Shown here one piece after another: positions 1 to 7,012 of a stretch of 8,165 bases of DNA. How positions within the stretch are numbered: position 1 is the stretch's first letter; each line of letters starts with the position of its first letter. Below the pieces are notes generated by a model. It had not been told where the DNA came from and searched no databases. It saw nothing but the letters and a program-made list of their open reading frames with translations. The stretch comes from Zoogloeaceae bacterium (GTDB lineage: Bacteria > Pseudomonadota > Gammaproteobacteria > Burkholderiales > Rhodocyclaceae), in NCBI GenBank assembly GCA_031273145.1, contig JAISSL010000017.1, positions 1-8,165 on the forward strand. Reading direction: 5' to 3'. The translations under genes and the position numbers were made by a program.

Positions 1-517
1 TATACATGTCCGTAAAAGCCTGGACATCCGACCAGCCGAGCCGAGCCCATGTACTCGCAGGTCCAAGCAAGTCCCGGCGCTTCTGGTCATCCAGTTTCAT
101 TGCGGCAATTTCGACATTGTTCTCTTTGAGTTGTGCCACAACATCCTTTGTATCCAGTTCAATGCCCTTCTCCCTGGCTTGCGTGACTAAATTTGCCGCA
201 GCTTTATCGAACAGGTAGTTGTTGTATTTCCCAACATCAATATAGGCACCTTCGTAGTCAATCATAGTTCCATGTGTGCCGTTGGAAAAACGGTAGCCTG
301 CAAATGGAACCAGATGTTCTTTCTGGATAAAGGTATCTGCCGCGCTAAAGAGATCGGACAGTATCGTTCCCTTAGAAGAAATGTTCGTTGTTGTACTGCT
401 TGCCGTAGTCGAAGAGGCAGAGGAACTGGCGGTACTTGCTGCTGGCTTGCTTTCGGCTGGCGAAGCGGGCGCGGTGTAAACTGCGGCGGAAGTGGCATCG
501 GAGATCGTATTCATCAT
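1..517 (-). CDS. Unassigned protein with Ser/Thr/Ala-rich N-terminal segment (C-terminus cut by window edge)
   Basis: The minus strand stays open from base 517 through base 1, giving at least 172 residues with no stop, so the C-terminus lies outside the window. Two ATG codons are adjacent (517-515 and 514-512). An AAGGA ribosome site on the minus strand (526-522) lies 4 bases before the first and 7 before the second, so the second may be the one used. Residues about 10-48 are almost entirely Ala, Ser, Thr and Pro, which looks like a disordered linker. From about residue 50 the sequence becomes ordinary and probably folded, with aromatic and Gly residues (HLVPFAGYRF, GAYIDVGKYNNYLF), then a charged helical stretch (KDVVAQLKENNVEIAAMKLDDQ is charged throughout). 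I see no signal peptide or membrane segment. It lies 67 bases after the exported-protein gene on the same strand and may share its transcript. I do not recognise the family. The coding call rests on the long open frame, good ribosome site and protein-like composition. Confidence 0.72.
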   Translation of the reverse strand, partial: MMNTISDATSAAVYTAPASPAESKPAASTASSSASSTTASSTTTNISSKGTILSDLFSAADTFIQKEHLVPFAGYRFSNGTHGTMIDYEGAYIDVGKYNNYLFDKAAANLVTQAREKGIELDTKDVVAQLKENNVEIAAMKLDDQKRRDLLGPASTWARLGWSDVQAFTDMY

Positions 518-521
518 GGTT

Positions 522-526
522 TCCTT
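522..526 (-). promoter_or_regulatory. Ribosome binding site deciding between two adjacent ATGs
   Basis: The minus strand reads AAGGA here. Spacing is 4 bases to the ATG at 517 and 7 bases to the ATG at 514. The usual optimum of 5-9 bases favours the second Met, which would shorten the protein by one residue. Confidence 0.6.
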
Positions 527-543
527 GTCATGCAGGGCAATCT

Positions 544-578
544 CCTGTGCCTGGGAACGAGAATCTCCCAAGCACAGG
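544..578 (-). other. Intercistronic hairpin without T-tract
   Basis: CCTGTGC (544-550) is the exact reverse complement of GCACAGG (572-578). After one mismatch (551 and 571), TGGGA (552-556) pairs with TCCCA (566-570), giving 12 base pairs around a 9-base loop. It starts 7 bases after the stop codon of the exported-protein gene and ends 18 bases before the ribosome site of the next gene. Neither side carries a T-run, so it is not a canonical intrinsic terminator. An intercistronic stem of this type could protect the upstream mRNA from 3' exonucleases or reduce expression of the downstream gene; that role is inferred. Confidence 0.7.
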
Positions 579-584
579 AATCCA

Positions 585-1082
585 TCATTGAGAAAAATTG
601 ACCTGGATCGTAAAGTTTTGATTTGCGCCCGGTATGGCTGGAAATGATCCCCCACCAGAGATATTTCCAGTAATTCTGAACTGCGATCCTTTGACGAGTT
701 GTCCGTTGAAAAAGGACGAATTGTTCACGGTGAGCGTGTTTGTGACATCCGTACAGCGATTGTATGCACTCGTATACGGCGGTGCATAACAAATCTGGAA
801 GGTTTGTGTCGGAGAACCGTTCGTGTAAGGCATGATGTTCCACGACACCCCCGTAATGACAGCGGACGAACTTATAGTCACCACATTGTTGGGTGGTAGA
901 AGTGGAACCGTCACAGTTGATGGAGCCGAGAAGAAGACCGAATTATCCGTGCCGGCTTGATAAACAGTCGGGGGGCGCTTCGTCTCCATCCATGAAAATT
1001 GAGCTGCCTGAGCTGCCGCCAGGGGGGTGTACAGAGCTGCCCATACAAGGGCACCTACTGCAAGGATGGTGTTTGCTTTCAT
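585..1082 (-). CDS. Small exported protein with signal peptide, function unknown
   Basis: This is a 165-residue protein starting MKANTILAVGALVWAALYTP and ending in TGA at 587-585. The frame is open for a further 39 codons upstream, but ATG 1082 is preferred because an AGGAG ribosome site (minus strand, 1093-1089) lies 6 bases before it and because it puts a classical signal peptide at the N-terminus: basic K2, a hydrophobic core at about 5-20, and an Ala-rich AAAQA cleavage region near residue 26. The mature part of about 139 residues is rich in Ser, Thr, Asn, Val and Gly, with alternating strand-like segments (STVTVPLLPPNNVVTISSS, NFTIQVNFS) and just two cysteines (ICYAPP and YNRCTD) that could form one disulfide in the periplasm or outside the cell. 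This suggests a beta-sandwich or fibre-like extracytoplasmic protein. I do not recognise a family. Pilus-associated or matrix functions are possible but not shown by any motif. Confidence 0.82.
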   Translation of the reverse strand: MKANTILAVGALVWAALYTPLAAAQAAQFSWMETKRPPTVYQAGTDNSVFFSAPSTVTVPLLPPNNVVTISSSAVITGVSWNIMPYTNGSPTQTFQICYAPPYTSAYNRCTDVTNTLTVNNSSFFNGQLVKGSQFRITGNISGGGSFPAIPGANQNFTIQVNFSQ

Positions 1083-1152
1083 GTGCTTCTCCTGTAAGTT
1101 ATTGAAACAACACAGTTTGTCGCCGTGTCGGTTCGCAAAGATGCTGCCGGGG

Positions 1153-1173
1153 ATGGGCATGGTACACGCCCAT
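1153..1173. repeat. Inverted repeat ATGGGC-N9-GCCCAT
   Basis: The arms 1153-1158 and 1168-1173 are perfectly complementary, and two further pairs (1160/1166 and 1161/1165) form inside after one mismatch. It lies 70-90 bases upstream of the exported-protein start, probably in its leader RNA or promoter region. It could be an operator or an RNA stem; the sequence alone does not separate these. Confidence 0.5.
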
Positions 1174-1177
1174 GAGA

Positions 1178-1187
1178 CCGTTAACGG
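1178..1187. repeat. Perfect 10-bp palindrome CCGTTAACGG
   Basis: CCGTTAACGG equals its own reverse complement. It sits 4 bases from the 1153-1173 inverted repeat and about 96 bases before the exported-protein ATG. A palindrome of this length is compatible with a dimeric repressor site, but no known consensus is recognised. Confidence 0.4.
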
Positions 1188-1222
1188 CAATATTTCCAAA
1201 ATCTTTAGTGCCGAAATGTAAA

Positions 1223-1228
1223 TTTATA
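1223..1228 (-). promoter_or_regulatory. Possible -10 box for the exported-protein gene
   Basis: The minus strand reads TATAAA here (plus strand TTTATA) in an AT-rich stretch. The nearest -35-like sequence on the minus strand, TTGTAT (1253-1248), is 19 bases away, longer than the usual 16-18, so the promoter would be weak or activator-dependent. It would give a leader of roughly 130 bases containing both palindromes. This is a tentative call. Confidence 0.3.
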
Positions 1229-1242
1229 ACGCATTTTCAGGG

Positions 1243-1281
1243 AAAAAATACAACAGTCTGTTGCGTCAGCGCAACTACTGT
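1243..1281 (-). terminator. Terminator-shaped hairpin facing left
   Basis: GTTGCG (1260-1265) and CGCAAC (1270-1275) form a perfect 6-bp stem with a TCAG loop. ACAGT (1253-1257) and ACTGT (1277-1281) extend it by 5 bp after a 2x1 internal bulge. Read on the minus strand, the hairpin is followed directly by TGTATTTTTT, where the six Ts are the A-run at 1243-1248. This matches intrinsic terminator architecture. No minus-strand gene ends just before it, so it may stop antisense transcription out of the oxidoreductase or act as a leader attenuator for the exported-protein gene. The short stem leaves real doubt. Confidence 0.45.
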
Positions 1282-1339
1282 GCAGGACAAGCCATCTGCA
1301 AGACATCGCCGTCTGCAAGACCCGTATGCAGAACAAGCC
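1281..1339 (+). repeat. Four-copy TGCARRAC motif array upstream of the oxidoreductase
   Basis: TGCAGGAC (1281-1288), TGCAAGAC (1297-1304), TGCAAGAC (1314-1321) and TGCAGAAC (1327-1334) are in the same orientation. The outer two extend to a 13-base near-repeat, TGCAGGACAAGCC (1281-1293) and TGCAGAACAAGCC (1327-1339), with one mismatch. The inner two share the 10-mer TCTGCAAGAC. Distances between copies 1 and 3 (33 bases) and between copies 2 and 4 (30 bases) are about three helical turns. The array ends 16 bases before the -10 box, where an activator would bind. A regulatory role is inferred. Confidence 0.5.
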
Positions 1340-1355
1340 GGAAAGTGCGTTAAAA

Positions 1356-1361
1356 TATAAT
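1356..1361 (+). promoter_or_regulatory. TATAAT -10 box for the oxidoreductase
   Basis: This is a perfect consensus -10 hexamer. No good -35 is present 16-18 bases upstream (the region reads AACAAGCC), and there is no TGn extension, so activation by a factor bound to the adjacent repeat array is plausible. Transcription would start near 1368, after the ATG at 1360, which argues that translation begins at 1387. Confidence 0.5.
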
Positions 1362-1386
1362 GCTTTTCTACCTTTTTGCCGCCGCC

Positions 1387-4300
1387 ATGAGTGTCCGCCT
1401 TCGGGAAATTCCCTATAACTACACCTCCCTTTCCGACCGGGAAATCATCATTCGCCTTCTGGGGCTGGAGAACTGGCAGATACTGGAAGAACTGCGCGGC
1501 GAGCGCGTTACCGGGCGTTCGGCGCGGATGCTCTACGAAGTGCTGGGCGACATCTGGGTCGTCAAGCGCAATCCCTATCTGGAAGACGACCTCCTCTCCA
1601 ACCGGGAACGGCGGCAAGCGTTGATCGAGGCGCTGCATCATCGCTTGACCGAAGTCGAAAAGCGCCGCCTCGCCACCGAATCCGGCTCGCCTGAGCGAAG
1701 CGCCAAGGTCTCGAAACTCATCGAGGCCGCGCAGGAAGCAGTGCGCCAGTTTGAAGGCTGGTTTTCGGATACCCGGCAACTGCGGAAAAAAACGCACAAA
1801 ATCCTCTCCCGCCATACCCGCGCCGACAACATCGCGTTCGACGGCTTATCCCGCGTCGCGCACGTCACGGACGCAACCGACTGGCGGGTGGAATATCCTT
1901 TCGTGGTACTCACCCCGGATTCGGAAGAAGAAATCGCGCCGCTCGTCAAAGGCTGCATCGAAGCGGGCTTGACCATCATTCCCCGTGGCGGCGGCACGGG
2001 CTATACCGGGGGCGCGGTGCCACTCATCCCTCATTCTGCCGTCATCAATACGGAAAAACTGCTGCACTTAAGCAAGGTGGAAGAAACGACCCTGCCGGGT
2101 CATTCCACGCCCTACGCCACGATTCGCACCGGGGCAGGCGTGGTTACGGAGCGCGTGGCCGTTGCCGCCACAAAAGCCGGACGGGTTTTTGCGGTCGACC
2201 CCACTTCCGCTTCCGCCTGCACCATAGGCGGCAACATCGCCATGAACGCGGGCGGCAAAAAAGCCGTGCTCTGGGGAACGGCGCTCGATAATCTGGCCTG
2301 GTGGAAAATGGTCGACCCAGACGGCAACTGGCTGGAAGTGGAACGCTTGAATCACAATCTGGGCAAAATCCACGAGCAGGAAACAGTGGAATTCCGCCTA
2401 ACCCGCCTCTCTCCCAACGGCAAGAAAAAACTGGGCGAGGAAATTCTCCGGCTCCCCGGCAAAAGCTGCCGAAAAGCCGGACTGGGCAAGGACGTTACCA
2501 ATAAATTCCTGGGCGGCATTCCCGGCGTGCAAAAGGAAGGCACGGACGGCATCATCGTCGCCGCCCGCTGGATACTCCACAAGATGCCCCCGGTCACGCG
2601 CACGGTCTGTCTGGAATTTTTCGGGCAGGTGCGGGAAGCCGTGCCTTCCATCGTCGACATCACCAACTATTTCAAACCCGGCGGAACCGGGCATGAAAAA
2701 GGCGTCCAGCTTGCGGGGCTGGAACATATGGACGAACGCTACGTCAAGGCCGTGGGCTACGCCACCAAAGCCAAGCAGCACGGTCGCCCCAAGATGGTGC
2801 TGATCGGCGACCTCGTGGGATACGACGAGGCAACCGTCATGGCCGCCGCCGATGAAGTCGTCCGAATGACCGGCGCGCGTAGCGGCAGAGGATTCATCGC
2901 GGTTTCCCCGGAAATGCGAAAAAAATTCTGGCTCGAACGCTCCAACACTGCCGCCATTTCCCGCCATACCAATGCCTTCAAGCTGAACGAGGACGTGGTG
3001 ATTCCCCTGCCGCGCATGGGCGAATACTGCGACGGCATCGAGCGAATCAACATCGAGCTTTCCATCGCCAACAAAATCACGCTGTGCGATGCACTGAGTA
3101 ATTTTCTGCGGGGCGATTTGCCGGTACGCGCCGGGGACAGCAAGCTGGAAAAGGAAGTCCTGATCGGCGAGCGGCGCGACGCGGCCTTAGAGCATGTCGC
3201 CACGGTGCGGCGGCGCTGGCAATGGCTGTTGCAGCATCTCGACCTGCCGCTTGCCGAAGCGGAAGCCCAGTTTCCCCAATACGGCATCCAGGCGGGCGAA
3301 CTTTCCAACCGCGCCGAGCATCCTACCCTCTTCCATCGTTTGCAGGATTATTCGGTACGCGCCTCGTGGAAAAAGGAACTGAAGGAACCGCTGGAAATCA
3401 TTTTCGATGGCCCCGTCTTCCGCCCGCTCTCCGAAAAGCTCGACGCCGTGCAGAAAGAGGCGTTGCGGGGACGGGTCTTTGTCGCCCTGCACATGCACGC
3501 GGGCGATGGCAACGTGCATACCAACATTCCGCTCCATTCCGACAACTACGAGATGCTTCAGGCCGGCAGTCGGGCGGTTGCGCGCATCATGGCGCTGGTG
3601 CGGTCGCTGGATGGCGTCATTTCCGGCGAACACGGCATCGGCATTACCAAGCTGGATTTTTTGACGGACGCGGAAATCGCGCCCTTTCGCGCCTACAAGA
3701 CCCGGATTGACCCGGAAGGCCACTTCAACCGGGGCAAGCTGATGCCCGAAGGCACCCTGAAAAACGCCTATACCCCGTCCTTTTCGCTCCTGGGGTCGGA
3801 ATCCCTGATTATGGAGATGGAACAATCGGCCATCGGGGGAATTGCCGGGATGGTCAAGAATTGCCTGCGCTGCGGCAAATGCAAGCCTGTCTGCACGACC
3901 CACGTTCCCCGCGCCAATCTGCTCTACAGCCCGCGCAACAAGATTCTGGGCTTGAGCCTTCTGATTGAGGCTTTTCTGTACGAAGGACAGACCCGGCGCG
4001 GCGTCAGCCTGCAACACGCCAGCGAATTCAACGACCTCTCCGACCATTGCACGGTCTGCCATCGCTGCGCCCATCCCTGCCCGGTCGACATTGATTTTGG
4101 CAACGTCACCATCGCCATCCGCAGCTTTTTACGCAGGCAAAAGAAAAAGAACTTTTCGATGGCTTCGTATCTGGCGATGCGCTTTCTCTCCCTTAAAGAC
4201 CCCGCCGCCATCAAGCTGATGCGTAGGGTCATGATTGATTGCGGCTACCGGGTGCAACGGCTGGCATTTCACCTCGGCAGGTTTCTGGGGTTGATTCAGA

Positions 4301-5283
4301 AAAGCGTCAACCATCCGCCCATGACCCTGGGGCATCCCGATGCCAGTAGCAAGATCATCCATCTCATCAACAAGCCCATGCCGCGCGGCATTCCTGGTCG
4401 TACCTCGCGCGTTTTGCTGGAGATTGAGGACGATTCGGTCATTCCGGTCATTCGTGATCCCGCAAAAACCACCGAGGAGTCGGAAGCCGTCTTTTACTTT
4501 CCCGGCTGCGGCTCCGAACGGCTGTTCAGCCAGATTGGGCTGGCGGCTCAGGCCATGCTCTATCATATCGGCGTGATTACCGTTCTACCGCCGGGTTATC
4601 TCTGCTGCGGCTACCCGCAAATCGCCGCTGGCGCGGATGACGTGGGACAAAACATCACGACCGAAAACCGGGTGCTCTTCCATCGCGTTGCCAACACCTT
4701 GAACTATCTCGACATCAAGACGGTCATCGTCTCCTGCGGCACCTGCATGGATCAGTTGCAGACTTACGAATTCGAGCGGATTTTCCCCGGTTGCCGGTTG
4801 CTGGATATTCACGAATACCTGCTGGAAAAGGGCATTTTTCTGGAAAAGCACACGCATGAGGCGCGCTATCTCTACCACGACCCTTGCCACTCGCCGATGA
4901 AGACCCACGCGCCGCTGAAGGTGGTCAATGCCCTGCTGGGCGCGGCGGCGGATCAGGAAATTTCCTTGTCCGAGCGTTGCTGCGGCGAATCCGGCACTTT
5001 TTCCATCACCCGCCCGGATATTGCCACCCAGACACGTTTCAGAAAGCAGCAGGAAATCGAACGGGGAGTGGAGCGCCTTCGCGCCGATGGTTTCAAGGGC
5101 AGCGTCAAACTGTTAACCTCCTGCCCTTCCTGCTTGCAGGGCTTGTCGCGTTACCGCAAGGATGCCGCGTTCACCAGCGATTACGTCCTCACCGAACTGG
5201 CGCGTCACTTCTTGGGCGACCACTGGCTGACAAACTATGTGGAAAAAGCCAATGCTGGAGGCATTGAAAGAATTATCCTGTAG
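1387..5283 (+). CDS. Giant FAD-linked oxidoreductase fused to Fe-S/CCG domains (DUF3683/DUF3400 family)
   Basis: This 1298-residue protein combines in one chain the domains that glycolate and lactate dehydrogenases usually split into GlcD-like and GlcF-like subunits. Residues about 1-150 match the DUF3683 N-terminus I associate with betaproteobacterial homologs. An FAD-binding type 4 domain follows, with [12 protein letters not shown] from residue 199 and [14 protein letters not shown] from residue 270. The FAD-oxidase C-terminal region carries HAGDGNVH (704-711) and GEHGIG (747-752). Two 4Fe-4S motifs are complete: C826/C829/C832/C836 and C888/C891/C894/C898. Two CCG domains complete it: C1041, C1073-C1074, C1117, C1120, and C1167, C1198-C1199, C1246, C1249. 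A DUF3400-like stretch probably precedes the first CCG domain. It should oxidise a 2-hydroxyacid-like substrate and pass electrons through Fe-S centres, likely to quinone; the substrate is not known. The frame also opens at ATG 1360, but that codon overlaps TATAAT. ATG 1387 has no clear ribosome site. All cofactor residues appear intact, and no frameshift is seen. Confidence 0.93.
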   Translation: MSVRLREIPYNYTSLSDREIIIRLLGLENWQILEELRGERVTGRSARMLYEVLGDIWVVKRNPYLEDDLLSNRERRQALIEALHHRLTEVEKRRLATESGSPERSAKVSKLIEAAQEAVRQFEGWFSDTRQLRKKTHKILSRHTRADNIAFDGLSRVAHVTDATDWRVEYPFVVLTPDSEEEIAPLVKGCIEAGLTIIPRGGGTGYTGGAVPLIPHSAVINTEKLLHLSKVEETTLPGHSTPYATIRTGAGVVTERVAVAATKAGRVFAVDPTSASACTIGGNIAMNAGGKKAVLWGTALDNLAWWKMVDPDGNWLEVERLNHNLGKIHEQETVEFRLTRLSPNGKKKLGEEILRLPGKSCRKAGLGKDVTNKFLGGIPGVQKEGTDGIIVAARWILHKMPPVTRTVCLEFFGQVREAVPSIVDITNYFKPGGTGHEKGVQLAGLEHMDERYVKAVGYATKAKQHGRPKMVLIGDLVGYDEATVMAAADEVVRMTGARSGRGFIAVSPEMRKKFWLERSNTAAISRHTNAFKLNEDVVIPLPRMGEYCDGIERINIELSIANKITLCDALSNFLRGDLPVRAGDSKLEKEVLIGERRDAALEHVATVRRRWQWLLQHLDLPLAEAEAQFPQYGIQAGELSNRAEHPTLFHRLQDYSVRASWKKELKEPLEIIFDGPVFRPLSEKLDAVQKEALRGRVFVALHMHAGDGNVHTNIPLHSDNYEMLQAGSRAVARIMALVRSLDGVISGEHGIGITKLDFLTDAEIAPFRAYKTRIDPEGHFNRGKLMPEGTLKNAYTPSFSLLGSESLIMEMEQSAIGGIAGMVKNCLRCGKCKPVCTTHVPRANLLYSPRNKILGLSLLIEAFLYEGQTRRGVSLQHASEFNDLSDHCTVCHRCAHPCPVDIDFGNVTIAIRSFLRRQKKKNFSMASYLAMRFLSLKDPAAIKLMRRVMIDCGYRVQRLAFHLGRFLGLIQKSVNHPPMTLGHPDASSKIIHLINKPMPRGIPGRTSRVLLEIEDDSVIPVIRDPAKTTEESEAVFYFPGCGSERLFSQIGLAAQAMLYHIGVITVLPPGYLCCGYPQIAAGADDVGQNITTENRVLFHRVANTLNYLDIKTVIVSCGTCMDQLQTYEFERIFPGCRLLDIHEYLLEKGIFLEKHTHEARYLYHDPCHSPMKTHAPLKVVNALLGAAADQEISLSERCCGESGTFSITRPDIATQTRFRKQQEIERGVERLRADGFKGSVKLLTSCPSCLQGLSRYRKDAAFTSDYVLTELARHFLGDHWLTNYVEKANAGGIERIIL

Positions 5284-5334
5284 TACACTTGCATGACGAT
5301 AGCGCCCCTGCCAACGCAGGAACCCTACAAAACG

Positions 5335-5350
5335 TTTGCCATTTTGCCAT
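5335..5350 (+). repeat. Tandem 8-bp repeat TTTGCCAT x2
   Basis: TTTGCCAT occurs twice head to tail immediately before the ribosome site of the next gene. The copies are identical. It lies in the leader of the PilZ-like gene and could arise by replication slippage; no function is evident. Confidence 0.6.
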
Positions 5351-5353
5351 TGC

Positions 5354-5360
5354 AAAGGAA
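5354..5360 (+). promoter_or_regulatory. Ribosome binding site fixing the start at 5366
   Basis: AAAGGAA lies with its GGA 6 bases before ATG 5366. The frame also opens at TTG 5336, but that codon lies inside the 8-bp repeat and lacks a purine-rich site at the proper distance, so ATG 5366 is preferred. Confidence 0.75.
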
Positions 5361-5365
5361 CCGAA

Positions 5366-7009
5366 ATGAATCAAGCACTGGACATAAGTTCCGGGTATCC
5401 CATCAGCAGCCTTGCCGGAGTCATCCGCCGCATCGGCGAACTCCCCGCTGCCACGGACAGGGCGCTGGACGGTATCTGCGGCATTCTAGCAGACCTGAAG
5501 CAATATCCGCCGGAAGGCACGCTCTACCTGGACATTCTGGAAGAAATCAGGAAGCCCTTGTATCAGACGATCAATGTCCTCGGTAAAAGCCGGTATCAGG
5601 ATACCGCCCTGCCGCAGATGGAGCGGGAGGCAGCCGCGTTCAACCAGGTCATTTCCAGCCTGCGCCTGATGAATGAGGTTTATCGCCATTGCAAGTCGCT
5701 TCTGCCCGAAGAGGTGGATTCGCGCTATCACGCGCAGATTCTCCACCGCAATATTTACTACATCACCCAGATCATCTTCGAGCATTTTCGCGCCCGTCTT
5801 GATTTGCCAGGCGAACTCTGGCAGGAAGCGCACGGTTACTACCAGGAAGCCGAACAGCAGAGCCTTGCCACCCGTCCTATCATTGACACTCTGGGAGGCG
5901 GGCAGAGCATTTCCTGTACCGCAAGCTACATTGCCCTGCTGCTGGTTGACCTTGCCAACCCCTACCGACATAGCATTGAAGCGCAGGAACTGATTGCGCG
6001 GCTGGCGCGGCTGGGCGCGCCGTATGTCGAGATTGAAATGCTGGACTCGATGCACGAGATTCCGCCTTTCATTCTTGATCTTGGCGAGGACCTTCCCCTG
6101 CATCCGCCCAGTGATAACGAGGTCTTGCAGACGGTGCGCTGCCTGAACACAAGGTCGCTCGTCACTCATATGGAAGTCCTGCATACCCGCCTGAAGGACG
6201 CGGAAACGCCGCAAATCCCGCTCGGCGATGATCGGGACAAGGTAGATCGCCTCTTTCTGATTGCCACGCTTGAGCAGATTTATGCGCCCTGGGCGCAAAC
6301 CCGCATTCCCCGCCGTTTTCGTCGCCATGTGGGACAGGGAAGGGTTGAGGTCTGCAATTCCTTCGAGCAGGTGCATCTGGCAATCTCCGGCACGACCTTC
6401 ACCCAGCCGCAGGGGCAATACATCTACAATGACCGGATGTTGAGCGACAGCGCGGATATTATACGGCTCAGTCGGCTGGATGACCGGCAGATAGCCAGCG
6501 ACAAGGCGACTCCCAAAGCCCGTTCACACTTCAACCTGCGTCCCGATGGCTGGGCTATTGTCGACCAGTCCGCGAGCGGCTTTCGCCTTTTTCGCGCCCT
6601 GGCTGGTTCGAGCATTGCCTATGGCGAATTGCTGGCCATCCAGCCGCCGGATAGCGACCAGTATGTTCTGGCGGAAGTCTCCTGGCTGATGCAGGATGCC
6701 AGTTGTCTGCACATGGGGATAGCTATCCTGCCCGGAATGCCGAAAGCCGTTGCTGCTGCCGTAGCCAACGACGATAAGAATCCCCGGCAGAACGCCAATC
6801 GTTCCCTGCTATATGAGCAGGCTTTTCTCATGCCTGCCCTGGAACCCTTGGGGATAGAACCTTCCCTGATTCTTTCGGCTGAATTGTGGAAACTTTCCGA
6901 AGGCAAGGTTTCCCTGGCGGCGGAAAACAACATCGTCCCCATCACGCTGGAGAAAGTCATCCGCAAGGGCAGGGATTTTGTCAGAACCACTTATAAGGCA
7001 GCCTCGTAA
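5366..7009 (+). CDS. Conserved-type hypothetical protein with PilZ-like C-terminal region
   Basis: This is a 547-residue cytoplasmic-looking protein with no signal peptide or membrane segment. Residues 1 to about 300 are mostly helical, with many Leu, Ile and Glu residues. After this comes RRFRRH (316-321), which fits the RxxxR arginine motif that opens c-di-GMP-binding PilZ domains, followed by a strand-like GRVEVCNSFEQVHLAISG. About 80 residues later, DQSASG (400-405) exactly fits the second PilZ motif, [D/N]xSxxG, and is followed by alternating strands. In canonical PilZ domains the two motifs are usually only about 20-30 residues apart, so this would be a PilZ fold with an insertion, or a chance resemblance. 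The gene ends 3 bases before ubiE and is presumably co-transcribed with it. A role in c-di-GMP sensing is an inference. I do not recognise a named gene. Confidence 0.88.
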   Translation: MNQALDISSGYPISSLAGVIRRIGELPAATDRALDGICGILADLKQYPPEGTLYLDILEEIRKPLYQTINVLGKSRYQDTALPQMEREAAAFNQVISSLRLMNEVYRHCKSLLPEEVDSRYHAQILHRNIYYITQIIFEHFRARLDLPGELWQEAHGYYQEAEQQSLATRPIIDTLGGGQSISCTASYIALLLVDLANPYRHSIEAQELIARLARLGAPYVEIEMLDSMHEIPPFILDLGEDLPLHPPSDNEVLQTVRCLNTRSLVTHMEVLHTRLKDAETPQIPLGDDRDKVDRLFLIATLEQIYAPWAQTRIPRRFRRHVGQGRVEVCNSFEQVHLAISGTTFTQPQGQYIYNDRMLSDSADIIRLSRLDDRQIASDKATPKARSHFNLRPDGWAIVDQSASGFRLFRALAGSSIAYGELLAIQPPDSDQYVLAEVSWLMQDASCLHMGIAILPGMPKAVAAAVANDDKNPRQNANRSLLYEQAFLMPALEPLGIEPSLILSAELWKLSEGKVSLAAENNIVPITLEKVIRKGRDFVRTTYKAAS

Positions 7010-7012
7010 AAC

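Larger units (their letters stand above)
1083..1386. other. Divergent intergenic control region
   Basis: About 304 bases separate the two divergent start codons, and I find no convincing gene in them. Reading from left to right, the stretch holds the ribosome site of the exported-protein gene, a 6-bp-arm inverted repeat (1153-1173), a 10-bp perfect palindrome (1178-1187), an AT-rich segment with a possible leftward -10, a terminator-shaped hairpin facing left (1243-1281), four copies of a TGCARRAC-like motif (1281-1334), and a TATAAT -10 box for the rightward gene (1356-1361). Each is listed separately. The layout is that of a shared regulatory region for two divergent units. Confidence 0.7.

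Noticed and set aside
6..601. Plus-strand open frames of 70 and 109 codons
   Set aside because: They overlap the minus-strand gene that starts at 517 with a good ribosome site. Their products are Ser-, Arg- and Cys-rich in the way expected of non-coding translation.
1083..1199. 39-codon N-terminal extension of the exported-protein gene
   Set aside because: The extension would bury the signal peptide behind 39 residues, and it lacks a ribosome site as good as the AGGAG before ATG 1082.
1281..1339. CRISPR-like repeat array
   Set aside because: The repeated unit is only 8-13 bases, spacing is 13-17 bases, and no cas gene is nearby. A regulatory site array fits better.
1237..1815. 192-codon open frame on the minus strand across the intergenic region and the start of the oxidoreductase
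   Set aside because: It mostly lies antisense to a clearly coding, domain-matched region, its protein has no recognisable feature, and it runs through the terminator-shaped hairpin. It is a shadow frame of a GC-rich gene.
3187..4074. 295-codon open frame on the minus strand
   Set aside because: It is fully antisense to the FAD-oxidase and Fe-S part of the oxidoreductase, whose motifs prove the plus-strand frame. Long antisense frames are common in codon-biased GC-rich genes.
5307..5320. CCTGC-CAAC-GCAGG hairpin after the oxidoreductase stop as a terminator
   Set aside because: The stem is only 5 bp and is followed by AACCCTACAAAA with no T-tract, so it does not fit an intrinsic terminator.
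5486..6418. 310-codon open frame on the minus strand
   Set aside because: It is antisense to the PilZ-like gene, which has a better ribosome site and continuous operon spacing. No protein family features are visible in the antisense product.
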